This document shows, one piece after another, positions 51,979 to 60,866 of a stretch of 64,000 bases of DNA. Both the position numbers and the translations under genes were made by a program. The DNA comes from Bacillota bacterium (GTDB lineage: Bacteria > Bacillota > Clostridia > Lachnospirales > Bianqueaceae), in contig JAFRUE010000011.1 in NCBI GenBank assembly GCA_017441925.1, positions 1 through 64,000 on the forward strand, in the 5' to 3' direction. The first letter of the stretch is position 1; each line of letters opens with the position of its first letter. The notes under the pieces were generated by a model, which had not been told where the DNA came from, ran no database searches, and was given only the letters and a program-made list of their open reading frames with translations.

Positions 51979-52734
51979 ATGCTGCAGGTTGTTTGCAAAA
52001 AAGATTACGAAGAGGCGTCCCGCGCGGCAGCGGATCTGATCGCTGCCCAGATCCTGCTCAAGCCTGACTGCAAGATCGGTCTGGCGACAGGTTCCACGCC
52101 GGTCGGCGCCTATGCGGAGCTGGTCCGCAAATATGAAGCCGGAGAACTTGATTTCAGCAAGGTCACGACTGCTAACCTTGACGAATACAAGGGTCTGCCG
52201 GGAACACATGACCAGAGCTACCGTTATTTCATGGATTCGAATCTGTTCGATCACGTAAATATCGACAAGAGCCGTACTTTCGTCCCGAACGGTGTTGAGG
52301 AAGACGCGGTCAAGGCTTGCAAGGATTATGACGAGCTGCTTGACCGTGAGATCGGCGCTTTCGACATCCAGCTGCTTGGGATCGGTGGAGACGGACATAT
52401 CGGATTCAATGAGCCCGCAGACGCTTTCTGCGTGAACACCCAGTGCATTAAGCTGGAAGAGCAGACGATCCGGGACAATGCAAGGCTTTTCTTTAACGGA
52501 AATCTGGACGAGGTCCCGAAGGAAGCCTACACGATGGGAATCGGTTTCATTATGCGTTCCAGGAAGATCCTGATCATGGCGACCGGTCCGAAGAAGAGAG
52601 ATATCGTAGAGAAGGCTTTCTGCGGCCCGGTTACTCCGTGGGTTCCCGCGTCCATCCTGCAGCTGCATCCCGATGTAGTCCTGCTCGGCGACGAAGCGGC
52701 CATTTCTGAAAAGGTCCGCGCACTCGGTAAGTAA
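51979..52734 (+). CDS. nagB: Glucosamine-6-phosphate deaminase
   Basis: A 251-aa enzyme turning glucosamine 6-phosphate into fructose 6-phosphate and ammonia. GLATGSTPVGAY binds phosphate; NLDEYKG and LGIGGDGHIGFNEP carry the catalytic Asp/His. Pairing a catabolic enzyme directly after anabolic glmM puts both fates of glucosamine 6-phosphate on one transcript. Strong AAGGAGG site. Confidence 0.95.
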   Translation: MLQVVCKKDYEEASRAAADLIAAQILLKPDCKIGLATGSTPVGAYAELVRKYEAGELDFSKVTTANLDEYKGLPGTHDQSYRYFMDSNLFDHVNIDKSRTFVPNGVEEDAVKACKDYDELLDREIGAFDIQLLGIGGDGHIGFNEPADAFCVNTQCIKLEEQTIRDNARLFFNGNLDEVPKEAYTMGIGFIMRSRKILIMATGPKKRDIVEKAFCGPVTPWVPASILQLHPDVVLLGDEAAISEKVRALGK

Positions 52735-52767
52735 TCTGTAATCCGTTCAATTAGAGGATGAACTTAT

Positions 52768-52795
52768 AGGCGTGACCGGAGTCACGCCTTTTTTA
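52768..52795 (+). terminator. Terminator after nagB
   Basis: 9-bp stem AGGCGTGAC / GTCACGCCT, CGGA loop, six T. Confidence 0.9.
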
Positions 52796-52828
52796 TGCAC
52801 AAAACATCAGAACTGCCGTAAAGCTGTA

Positions 52829-52857
52829 TTGATTTTGCGATCGAAATATGCTATAAT
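52829..52857 (+). promoter_or_regulatory. Promoter of the Gfo/Idh/MocA gene
   Basis: TTGATT, 17-bp spacer, TATAAT, 43 bp before the start. Confidence 0.75.
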
Positions 52858-52900
52858 AAAAATAATCATATATCTTCATATTTCCAAAGGAGGAAACACA

Positions 52901-54097
52901 ATGGATAAAAAGCTTCGTTTCGGCATCGTCGGCTTCGGTAATCAGGGAAGCGGATATGTCAGAATGTTCCTGGGACAGGCAGATCCTCGTATGCCTTTCA
53001 AGAGATATACCCCGACAAACTGCACGGTAACAGCTGTCGCAGATATCGATCCTGCCAAGAGAGAGAAGATCAAAGAACTGTATCCTGATCTCCCCGTATT
53101 TGAAGATTATAAAGAAATGATCACCTCCGGTCTGATCGACGCGGTTATCACGACCCTTCCGCATTACTTCCATCCGGAAGTTGCTATGTATGCTCTGGAG
53201 CATGGCATCCATGCTCTGGTCGAGAAGCCGGCCAGTGTTGCCGCCAAGAACGTCCGCGAGATGAACGAGTGCGCAGCCCGTCATCCGGAGCTGACATTCG
53301 GAATCATGTTCAATCAGCGTACCAACCCGCTGTACATCAAGGTCCGTGAGAAGATCCAGAGCGGAGAACTCGGCGAGATCCGCCGTTCCAACTGGATCAT
53401 CAACAGCTGGTACCGCACGGATGCATACTATCGCTCCAGCGATTGGCGTGCAACATGGGGCGGCGAAGGCGGCGGCGTCCTGGTCAACCAGGCTCCTCAC
53501 CAGCTCGACCTGTGGCAGTGGATCTGCGGAATCCCGACCAAGGTTACCGCTATCTGCATCAACGGCGCGCATCGTGACATCGTAACAGAGAACGACGCGA
53601 CGATCCTGACCGAGTACGCAAACGGCGCAACGGGCGTATTCGTAACCACCACGCATGACTTCAAGGGCACGAACCGTTTCGAGATCGACCTTTCCAAGGG
53701 CAAGATCGTCATCGAGAACAATAAGGCGACGATCATCCACTTCCCGGAGGATGAGGACTACATGAACAGCAAGATGGATATGCGCGAAGCAATGAAGTAT
53801 ACGCTTCCGGCTTCCATGGGCGGTGTTCCGATGGAGACAGAGGTCATCGAGGGCGTTCCCGGAGAAGGACCGCAGCACGGCGGTGTTATGGAGAACTTTG
53901 CGGCTCATGTTCTGGAAGGAACTCCGCTGCTCGCTCCCGGTGAGGACGGTATCAACGGTGTGCGTCTTGCGAACGCGGCTCAGCTTTCTTCCTGGCTCGG
54001 CGGCATCCAGCTCGACAACCCGGTCGACGAGGATCTGTATCTGGCCGAGCTCAACAAGAGAATCGAAGCAGAAGGCAAGTATCCGACCAGAAAGTAA
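52901..54097 (+). CDS. Gfo/Idh/MocA-family oxidoreductase
   Basis: A 398-aa NAD(P)-dependent sugar or inositol dehydrogenase-like enzyme. The N-terminal Rossmann motif GIVGFGNQGSG is followed by the EKP motif (LVEKPAS) and a catalytic-type region GGGVLVNQAPHQLDLWQW, in which the His/Asp pair lies. Substrate unknown. AAAGGAGG precedes ATG 52901; the upstream open frame covers promoter and leader. Flanked by promoter and terminator, so it is monocistronic. Confidence 0.93.
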   Translation: MDKKLRFGIVGFGNQGSGYVRMFLGQADPRMPFKRYTPTNCTVTAVADIDPAKREKIKELYPDLPVFEDYKEMITSGLIDAVITTLPHYFHPEVAMYALEHGIHALVEKPASVAAKNVREMNECAARHPELTFGIMFNQRTNPLYIKVREKIQSGELGEIRRSNWIINSWYRTDAYYRSSDWRATWGGEGGGVLVNQAPHQLDLWQWICGIPTKVTAICINGAHRDIVTENDATILTEYANGATGVFVTTTHDFKGTNRFEIDLSKGKIVIENNKATIIHFPEDEDYMNSKMDMREAMKYTLPASMGGVPMETEVIEGVPGEGPQHGGVMENFAAHVLEGTPLLAPGEDGINGVRLANAAQLSSWLGGIQLDNPVDEDLYLAELNKRIEAEGKYPTRK

Positions 54098-54135
54098 TAT
54101 ACCAAGGATCTTAATTGAATCCGAATCCCATATCA

Positions 54136-54170
54136 AAAAGCAGCCCGGTCCAAGCGGCCGGGCTGCTTTT
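54136..54170. terminator. Bidirectional terminator after the oxidoreductase
   Basis: 13-bp stem AAAAGCAGCCCGG / CCGGGCTGCTTTT with a 9-nt loop, between convergent genes. Confidence 0.9.
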
Positions 54171-54204
54171 GTCATTGAGTTGCTTTGGTTTGTATGAATA
54201 CTGC

Positions 54205-54474
54205 TTACAGATTTTCTTTGTCCTTTACTTCTTCCGCGATCTGTCCGGCAGCCTGTTCTGTATCAGCGGCGGCTTGCGATGCGTCAGAAGCAGCCGCTTT
54301 GTAACGATCGGCAAGATTCTCGACAGTTGAAGGAGTAGTCTCACTCTTTCTCTTGTCGATTGCGTTTTTCACCGCATCGGCACCTTTGTTGACCAGTGCG
54401 CTGATGACAAACCGGATCACAAAGATAATGACAACAAGTCCGATGATCAGCAGAATAGCACCTGCATTATCCAT
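54205..54474 (-). CDS. Small membrane-anchored protein, unknown
   Basis: An 89-aa protein with one N-terminal membrane helix (residues 5-28, hydrophobic Ile/Val/Leu) and a polar, Ala-rich helical tail (SDASQAAADTEQAAGQIAEE) that could form a coiled coil. No family recognised. AGGAGG stands just before the start. It follows the 169-aa gene by 30 bp, likely in one transcript, so the two may act together at the membrane. Confidence 0.7.
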   Translation of the reverse strand: MDNAGAILLIIGLVVIIFVIRFVISALVNKGADAVKNAIDKRKSETTPSTVENLADRYKAAASDASQAAADTEQAAGQIAEEVKDKENL

Positions 54475-54504
54475 AATGGTTCCTCCTTATACAGTATGAT
54501 AGAC

Positions 54505-55014
54505 TTAAAAGAATTTCGTTTTTGTCGTGGTCTTGACGGCCATTTGACTGGTAGTGACCTGCGTCTTCGGATCGATAGCAAGGAACATCTTTTCAATGGA
54601 GGTCGTCAGAATATTCATCTGCTGCAGACCGGCTACCATAGAATTATCTTTCTTCCAATGCGTGAAATTGAAGATCCATGTAGTCAGATCAGGTTCAGCC
54701 GGGCCTTCCTCCGGATCTTTTGCCTTATAAAGCTGGGCAGTCCAGCCTGTGGCATGTTTGAAGACGATCAGCTGTTTTCCCTCGACCTTGGTAGCGCTCG
54801 CGCCTCCGAGATCACTGTTTTTAATGTCCTCGATGATCCTGGTAATGTCAGCGCCGTGAACAGAGAATGTTTCCTGCTGTTCATGGAAACCATACGGTCT
54901 CTGAATAATTTTACCGGATGCAAGAAGCTCCTTTGTTTTGTTTGCACCGGAAATACCGGCGACCACTATAATTGCGACTACTGCAAGAATAATCAGTATA
55001 ACAAGCCATTCCAT
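54505..55014 (-). CDS. Membrane-anchored protein, unknown
   Basis: A 169-aa protein. Residues 2-22 are a single hydrophobic helix with the N-terminus outside or in the membrane; the rest is a soluble alpha/beta domain with no motif I can assign. GGGGGGA before ATG 55014 is a strong ribosome site. It precedes the 89-aa anchored protein. The combination suggests a small envelope complex, but no function is claimed. Confidence 0.7.
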   Translation of the reverse strand: MEWLVILIILAVVAIIVVAGISGANKTKELLASGKIIQRPYGFHEQQETFSVHGADITRIIEDIKNSDLGGASATKVEGKQLIVFKHATGWTAQLYKAKDPEEGPAEPDLTTWIFNFTHWKKDNSMVAGLQQMNILTTSIEKMFLAIDPKTQVTTSQMAVKTTTKTKFF

Positions 55015-55098
55015 ATGTAATCCCCCCTCTGTTTATGCTGTATTTATAATATATTTACTGTGAATATTTGTCAAGAATAAAGCGTATTGACGGATTTC

Positions 55099-55127
55099 TT
55101 GATATTCCTGATAAAATCGTGTATACT
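55099..55127 (+). promoter_or_regulatory. Promoter of the carboxylesterase gene
   Basis: TTGATA, 17-bp spacer, TATACT, 36 bp before the start. An overlapping alternative (TTGACG-N17-GATAAA) begins at 55087. Confidence 0.65.
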
Positions 55128-55163
55128 GGATACAGAATAATCCGGAAGGAAGTGAAAAGTCAA

Positions 55164-56750
55164 ATGGATAAAAAGTTTCTGTGTTCCAAGTCTGCGCCGG
55201 TCGTAAAGACAAAAGCCGGCAAGATCCGCGGATTCTATTTTGACGGCATCTATAATTTCTGGGGCGTCCGCTATGCGACGGCAAAGCGTTTTGAGATGCC
55301 TGAACCGGTCAAGCCGTGGGAAGGTGTGAAGGACGCACTGGCATACGGCTTGGTCTGCCCGTTGCTCAACGAGCCGACACCCGGGGACGAGGTCTCTGTA
55401 CCGCATCGTTTCTGGCCGGCAGGAGAGGACTGCCTGAATCTTGATGTCTGGACAAATACGATCGATCCCGAGGCGAAGAAGCCTGTCATGGTATGGTTCC
55501 ACGGCGGCGGATATTCAGCCGGCTCCGCGATCGAGCACATCGCGTATGAAGGCGACAATCTGGCGAGAAAGCATGACGTCGTCATGGTCGGAGTCAACCA
55601 CCGGCTGAACGCGTTCGGACATATGGATGTGTCCGCTTTTGGTGAAAGATTCAAAAACTCCGTGAACGTCGGTATCGCGGATCTTGTCGCGTCACTGGAG
55701 TGGGTGCGCGATAATATCGTTCAATTCGGCGGAGATCCGGATAATGTAACGATCTTCGGACAGTCCGGCGGAGGCGGCAAGGTCACGACGCTCGGGCAGG
55801 CTCCGTCCGCAGACGGTCTGTTCCACAAAGCGATCGTCATGAGCGGCGTGTTCCCGAAGAATTTCGGCGCGTCTTTCCCAGAGGTCGATCCGGAGGAATT
55901 CGCTAAGCACATTATGGAAGATCTGCACGTAGAGACGATCGAGGAGCTGCAGAAGGTCAATTACCGCATATTTATCATGGCAGTCAACCGCGCGCAGCGC
56001 TTCTTCGGCAAAAAGGGACAGATCGTCAGCTGGGCACCGCATCCGAACTACTGGTATGCGGGAGATCCGCTTCAGGTCGGATTCCGCGAGCACTACAAAC
56101 AGATCCCGACGATCGTGGGGACCTGTTTCAGCGAATTTACAGGAGCTCCGACGGAGAAGGAAAAAGCCGGGATGACGCCGGACGAGCAGAGGGAGTTCGT
56201 CTATGCGAAATACGGCAAAGAAAAGGGCGAAGAGCTCCTCGCGCTGTACGAGAATGTCTATCCCGGCAAGAATCTGTGCTATGCGGCAGCGATCGATTAT
56301 CTGACCCGCCCGGCTTCCGTGGAATATGTCCGTCTCAAATCGGAAGGTGACCATGCACCGGCTTATGAATATCTGTTTGACGCGGAATTCGATTTCGATA
56401 ACGGACGTACCGCATGGCATTGCGCGGATATCCCGTTCTTCTTCGCGAACGCGGAGCGCATCCCGTACTGCTATTCGACGCCGAACTGCGAAGAGCTGAA
56501 CCGCATGATGGCGGAATCCTTTACGAACTTCGCAAAGACCGGCAATCCTGACGCGGAAGGCATGCCGCACTGGGAGTGCTCGGACGGCGTACATGTCCCC
56601 AGTATGGTCTTTGGTCTGGAAACAAAGCTGCGCGTTGATCACGACAAAGAGCTTCTGGAGCTCGCCCGTGAGATCGCCCCTCCGTTTACTTTCGGCAGCC
56701 GCAAACCAAAAGACGATGACGAAGAGGAAGGCAGATCCTGGATCTATTGA
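55164..56750 (+). CDS. Type-B carboxylesterase
   Basis: A 528-aa alpha/beta-hydrolase of the carboxylesterase/para-nitrobenzyl esterase family. The oxyanion-hole segment WFHGGGYSAGS and nucleophile elbow FGQSGGGG (GxSxG) are present, as is EDCLNLDVWT. The catalytic His probably lies in AWHCADIPFFF. No signal peptide, so intracellular ester hydrolysis is likely, e.g. removal of acyl or feruloyl groups. ATG 55164 is after GGAAGGAAGTGA. The C-terminus is rich in Lys/Asp/Glu. Confidence 0.92.
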   Translation: MDKKFLCSKSAPVVKTKAGKIRGFYFDGIYNFWGVRYATAKRFEMPEPVKPWEGVKDALAYGLVCPLLNEPTPGDEVSVPHRFWPAGEDCLNLDVWTNTIDPEAKKPVMVWFHGGGYSAGSAIEHIAYEGDNLARKHDVVMVGVNHRLNAFGHMDVSAFGERFKNSVNVGIADLVASLEWVRDNIVQFGGDPDNVTIFGQSGGGGKVTTLGQAPSADGLFHKAIVMSGVFPKNFGASFPEVDPEEFAKHIMEDLHVETIEELQKVNYRIFIMAVNRAQRFFGKKGQIVSWAPHPNYWYAGDPLQVGFREHYKQIPTIVGTCFSEFTGAPTEKEKAGMTPDEQREFVYAKYGKEKGEELLALYENVYPGKNLCYAAAIDYLTRPASVEYVRLKSEGDHAPAYEYLFDAEFDFDNGRTAWHCADIPFFFANAERIPYCYSTPNCEELNRMMAESFTNFAKTGNPDAEGMPHWECSDGVHVPSMVFGLETKLRVDHDKELLELAREIAPPFTFGSRKPKDDDEEEGRSWIY

Positions 56751-56794
56751 TCGTATACTTGAGGGTATGATATAGTTGTTCTTGCAAAATAATA

Positions 56795-56851
56795 AATATC
56801 CCTCTCCCAAAAGTTGTTGCTAAAGCAAAGGCCTTTTGGGAGAGGGATATT
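56795..56851. terminator. Long perfect hairpin terminator
   Basis: A 19-bp perfect inverted repeat (AATATCCCTCTCCCAAAAG at 56795-56813, complement at 56833-56851) with a 19-nt loop, flanked by A/T tracts on both sides and placed between convergent genes. No gene is seen in 56852-57009. Confidence 0.85.
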
Positions 56852-57009
56852 ATTATTTACTGAATGCGTAATCAAAGCCCTCAAGTATGCGGTCAATCGG
56901 AACTGATTACCGGGGCGTCCACTGCTTTTCTGACCGCAGCAATTCTTCCTGACCGCTCTGGCCATGTTTTTATGCTTTACTCATTTCATGACGCATGTCT
57001 GCCGGCTCA

Positions 57010-58419
57010 TCAGAAATCCCTCGTCAGGTTGCGGATCCAGTTCCCGCTCTTATAGTGATGCAGCGCGAAGGGCATTTTCGCGAATTCGTCCGTGCACATG
57101 AGAGCGTAGACCCAGATCGGCGGGAGTTTCAGAACGAACGCGCTGATCAGTCCGAGCGGGACCGCGAAGCCCCACATACAGATGATGTCCAGGATCATGC
57201 CGTAACGCGAATCTCCGCCGCATCGGAACAGGGACGCGATCAATACGGTATTGACCATCTGGCCGAACTGATAGACGCAGCTGATCCACAGCATGATCCG
57301 CAGATAAGAACGGGATGTATCGGAAATCTTCACAAATCCGGGTATGATCGGGCTTGCCGCAAGCAGCAGGATTCCCTGTATAATGCTGATAATGACAGTG
57401 ACCTGCATGACCGAAGACGCGTCGTTTTTGGCCATTTTGAGGTTATTGGCACCGATCTCTTTGCCCAGCAGGATCGCGGCGGCCGTCGACACACCGTATC
57501 CGGTGACGGAAAGGAGGTCGCGCGCGACGGTTACAACACTGTTGGCGGCAACGATATCCGACCCGAGATGGCCCATAATGATCGAATTCATGTTGAAAGC
57601 CAGTCCCCACAATGCATCGTTGATGAAAGCAGGCATCGAATATCGGCCGAAATCAGCGAGCAGGATCTTAGGGATGCTGAAGATGATAAGCGGGGAGCGC
57701 GGCATGAGCTTCTGACATGCAAAATCGACAGCGCAGATAGCCAGTTCAATGCCCCGGCTGATCGTGGTCGCAAGCGCGGCGCCTTCGATGCCCATGGCCG
57801 GCAGTCCGAACAGGCCGAAGATCAGGACCGCGTTCAGGATTACGTTCAGGATCAGCGTAATGGAAGAAATTACGGTCGACAGCTTGACCCGCTCGCAGCT
57901 TCTCATGATCGACAGATACGGCTGCGAGAAACCTGCGAACAGATAAGACAGGGCAACGACACGCAGATATCTGGCTCCGGCCTCGATCAGTTCAGGGACA
58001 TTTGTCCAGATGCGGATCACGGAGAATGGCGCGAACAGTGCCAGTACTGTCGCAAGACCGCAGCAGAAAACAGAAATGATCAGTCCGATGCCGAAAATAC
58101 GTGAGATCGATCTGGAATCACCTTTGCCCCAGTACTGTGCCGCGAGGATCGTCAGGGCGGAATTCAGCCCGAAGAAGACGATATTCAGCAGGAACTGTAC
58201 CTGTCCGGCAAGGGACGAGGCAGAGAGTGCCGTCTGCGTCACCTGTCCGAGCATAACGGTATCGGCCAGACTGACGGATGACGTGATCAGATTCTGGATC
58301 ACGATGGGGAGTACGAGCCGGTACAGATCCTGTCCGAATCCCGGACGTGTGTTTTTCAGAAGACTTCTGCGTATCGTGCCGGAGCTGTTTTCGTTGGGCT
58401 GCCGGAGAATATTGCTCAT
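57010..58419 (-). CDS. MATE-family efflux transporter (third copy)
   Basis: A 469-aa polytopic transporter. LVLPIVIQNLITSSVSLADTVMLGQVTQTALSASSLAGQ is the MATE N-terminal pattern, and the second half repeats it (SMPAFINDALWGLAFNMNSIIMGHLGSDIVAANS). About 12 membrane segments; the polar N-terminus is about 30 residues. AGGCAGGT precedes ATG 58419. Distinct from the other two MATE genes in sequence. Substrate unknown. Confidence 0.93.
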   Translation of the reverse strand: MSNILRQPNENSSGTIRRSLLKNTRPGFGQDLYRLVLPIVIQNLITSSVSLADTVMLGQVTQTALSASSLAGQVQFLLNIVFFGLNSALTILAAQYWGKGDSRSISRIFGIGLIISVFCCGLATVLALFAPFSVIRIWTNVPELIEAGARYLRVVALSYLFAGFSQPYLSIMRSCERVKLSTVISSITLILNVILNAVLIFGLFGLPAMGIEGAALATTISRGIELAICAVDFACQKLMPRSPLIIFSIPKILLADFGRYSMPAFINDALWGLAFNMNSIIMGHLGSDIVAANSVVTVARDLLSVTGYGVSTAAAILLGKEIGANNLKMAKNDASSVMQVTVIISIIQGILLLAASPIIPGFVKISDTSRSYLRIMLWISCVYQFGQMVNTVLIASLFRCGGDSRYGMILDIICMWGFAVPLGLISAFVLKLPPIWVYALMCTDEFAKMPFALHHYKSGNWIRNLTRDF

Positions 58420-58517
58420 AAATATACCTGCCTGTCATAAAGGATAAAAAGCTGCGGGAAATATCTTATCATGCCGTCTGTGTAAAGTCAAGCCAGGGAA
58501 CGCCTGATAAAAAAAGG

Positions 58518-58546
58518 TTGCGGATAGTATGTTTTTGTGATAAGAT
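58518..58546 (+). promoter_or_regulatory. Promoter of the asp23-recG block
   Basis: TTGCGG, 17-bp spacer, TAAGAT. The 90-nt leader that follows contains small stems (GGCCG/CGGCC, CGCGG/CCGCG, TGTCA/TGACA); no rpmB gene, the usual neighbour, is present on either strand here. Confidence 0.55.
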
Positions 58547-58640
58547 AAACTAGTCTGAATATACATTTGAACAGGCCGTATGATTGCGGCCGCGGGATAA
58601 CCGCGTGTCAGGAATTCATGACAGGAAGGAGCTATGAAAG

Positions 58641-59009
58641 ATGGCTGCTAAGATCGTTACAGAGTATGGCAACATTCTGATCGATAATGAAGTTGTGGCG
58701 AGGATCGCAGGTCTTGCCGCACTGGACTGCTACGGTGTCGTCGGCATGGCCAACACAGATATGAAAGACGGTTTCGTCCAGCTGCTTCTGGGCGACAGTC
58801 TGACCAAGGGAATCAAAGTGGATACGGATGATGACGGCAAGATCACTCTGGAGTTCCACGTTATTGTAGAGTATGGCACCAAGATTTCGGCGATCGCCGA
58901 CAATCTGATCGATACCGTCCGCTACCGTGTCTCCGATATACTAGGAGCGGAGGTTTCCCATGTAGACATCTATGTGGAAGGCGTCCGCGTAGACAACACG
59001 GATAAATAA
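58641..59009 (+). CDS. Asp23/Gls24-family envelope stress protein
   Basis: A 122-aa conserved small protein opening with GNILIDNEVVARIAGLAALDCYGVVGMAN, the family signature. Staphylococcal Asp23 is abundant, membrane-associated and linked to envelope stress. It stands 21 bp before the FakA-like kinase gene, a conserved pairing in Firmicutes. Confidence 0.95.
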   Translation: MAAKIVTEYGNILIDNEVVARIAGLAALDCYGVVGMANTDMKDGFVQLLLGDSLTKGIKVDTDDDGKITLEFHVIVEYGTKISAIADNLIDTVRYRVSDILGAEVSHVDIYVEGVRVDNTDK

Positions 59010-59030
59010 ACAGCGGGAGGATACAGCAAA

Positions 59031-60866
59031 GTGAACAGTCAGATTACGGCTAACGAATTTCGCTGGATGATCGTCGCGGGAGCTAACCGTCTGGAAGCCA
59101 ACAAGAAAGAAGTAGACGAACTCAATGTTTTCCCGGTCCCGGACGGAGATACCGGTACCAATATGTCCCTGACCATCACATCCGCGGCGCGTGAAGTGAT
59201 CAAGGTCGGAGACGACGCAACGATCGCAGAAGTTTCCAAGGCGCTTTCATCCGGCGCGCTGCGCGGCGCGAGAGGCAACTCGGGAGTTATTCTGTCCCAG
59301 CTGATGCGCGGCCTGTACAGGAGCCTGCGCGGGACGGAGAACGTCGATGCGGCGGCGTTTGCAGACGCGATGCGTCAGGGCGTCGAGACCGCTTATAAGG
59401 CCGTTATGAGGCCAAAGGAAGGCACGATCCTGACCGTAGCCCGCGGGATGGCGGATGCGGCAGTCGAGAATGCCGTTTCCTGCGAGAGTGTAGCGGATCT
59501 GCTGAAGGTTGCGATCGAGAAAGGCGAAGAGGTCCTTGAGCAGACACCGGAGATGCTTCCGGTACTGAAGGAAGCCGGTGTCGTGGATGCCGGCGGCAAA
59601 GGCCTTCTGTATATCAGCAAAGGTATGCTTGCGTCTCTGACGGGTGAGGATACCTGCCATGAACTGCTGATCGAGGGTCAGTCCAAAGCTGCCGAAGCCG
59701 GAGCAGAGCACGTCAGCAAGTACCGTTATCAGGTTTCTTTCGTCCTGCATATGACGGATGCGGATAAGATCGTTGAACCGCTTCGTTCCTATTACAGCGG
59801 GATCGGCGACAGCATTAAGGGCAAGACGGCTCCCGATACAGTCGAGATCGCGCTTTGCACGGACGATCCGGGCCTTGCGCTGCAGAAAGCGATCGCTTAC
59901 GGACCGATCACGGATATCATCGTAGAGAACCGCAGACCGGACGAAGTTCCGCATGCCAAAGCAGCGGAGAAGAGCGCAGAACCGGCGGCCAAGACGGATG
60001 ATGAAGCTAAGATCATCGATATTTCCGCACAGGAGAACAGCCCTAAGACAGGGACGGTCCAGGGCGCGGCAGCGGCGGTAACAGCCGCGGTGGAAGCTGC
60101 GGCCGGAGCTGTCGCGAACGCGGCTGCCGGTGTTGCGGCTGCCATCAAGAATACAGTCAGCAGCGTGACCGGAGCAGTACAGCCGGCGGAGAAGCCGCAG
60201 GAGCGCAAACAATACGGTTTTGCCGCGGTTTCCATGGGCGATGGGCTTTCCGTTCTGCTTAAGGAGCTCGGCGCGGATGAGATCATTACCGGCGGACAGA
60301 CGATGAATCCGAGCACGGAGGACGTCTTGAACGCGGTGCGCAGCATCAATGCAGACGTTGTCTACGTGCTGCCCAACAACAAGAATATCATTCTGGCCGC
60401 GCAGCAGGCGGCTGAACTCGTTGACGACAAGAAGGTCTATGTCGTGCATACCCGCAACGTGCCGCAGGGAATCTCGGCACTGCTGAATTTCACCGGCGAG
60501 CCTGATCCGGAGAAAAATCTCGAGACGATGGAAGAGATCATCCAGGAGACTCATACGGCTATGACGACGTACGCGATCCGCGATACACAGCTGTCCCGCT
60601 TTGACATCCATAAGGATGACATTCTGGGCATGGTGGACGGAGAGCTGGCTGAAGTCGGGACGGATCCCGATACTGTCGCCCGCCGTTCCGCGGACCATCT
60701 GAAGGAATTCCAGAAGAGCCTGTATACCGTATATTACGGACAGGACAGCACGGAAGAGCGCGCGAATAAGCTGGCGGACTACATCCGTGAGCAGAATCCG
60801 GACTGTGAAGTCGAGGTACAGTACGGCGGACAGCCGATCTATCATTATATTCTTTCCGTAGAATGA
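59031..60866 (+). CDS. DhaL-domain kinase, FakA/YloV-like
   Basis: A 611-aa protein resembling fatty-acid kinase FakA. The N-terminal DhaL domain has the Mg-ATP motif PDGDTGTNM and RGARGNSGVILSQ. A middle and C-terminal domain follow. Between them (residues about 300-400) lies an Ala-rich insertion, roughly AAAVTAAVEAAAGAVANA, probably a flexible or helical linker and longer than usual. It should phosphorylate fatty acids held by a FakB partner, not found in the window. GTG 59031 follows GGGAGG. The stop overlaps recG by 4 bp. Confidence 0.93.
   Translation: MNSQITANEFRWMIVAGANRLEANKKEVDELNVFPVPDGDTGTNMSLTITSAAREVIKVGDDATIAEVSKALSSGALRGARGNSGVILSQLMRGLYRSLRGTENVDAAAFADAMRQGVETAYKAVMRPKEGTILTVARGMADAAVENAVSCESVADLLKVAIEKGEEVLEQTPEMLPVLKEAGVVDAGGKGLLYISKGMLASLTGEDTCHELLIEGQSKAAEAGAEHVSKYRYQVSFVLHMTDADKIVEPLRSYYSGIGDSIKGKTAPDTVEIALCTDDPGLALQKAIAYGPITDIIVENRRPDEVPHAKAAEKSAEPAAKTDDEAKIIDISAQENSPKTGTVQGAAAAVTAAVEAAAGAVANAAAGVAAAIKNTVSSVTGAVQPAEKPQERKQYGFAAVSMGDGLSVLLKELGADEIITGGQTMNPSTEDVLNAVRSINADVVYVLPNNKNIILAAQQAAELVDDKKVYVVHTRNVPQGISALLNFTGEPDPEKNLETMEEIIQETHTAMTTYAIRDTQLSRFDIHKDDILGMVDGELAEVGTDPDTVARRSADHLKEFQKSLYTVYYGQDSTEERANKLADYIREQNPDCEVEVQYGGQPIYHYILSVE

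Noticed and set aside
52793..54175. 460-codon minus-strand open frame
   Set aside because: Antisense to the Gfo/Idh/MocA gene and running through its promoter and terminator.
58440..58640. Expected rpmB (L28) gene before asp23
   Set aside because: No L28-like reading frame is found on either strand; only a promoter and small stems.
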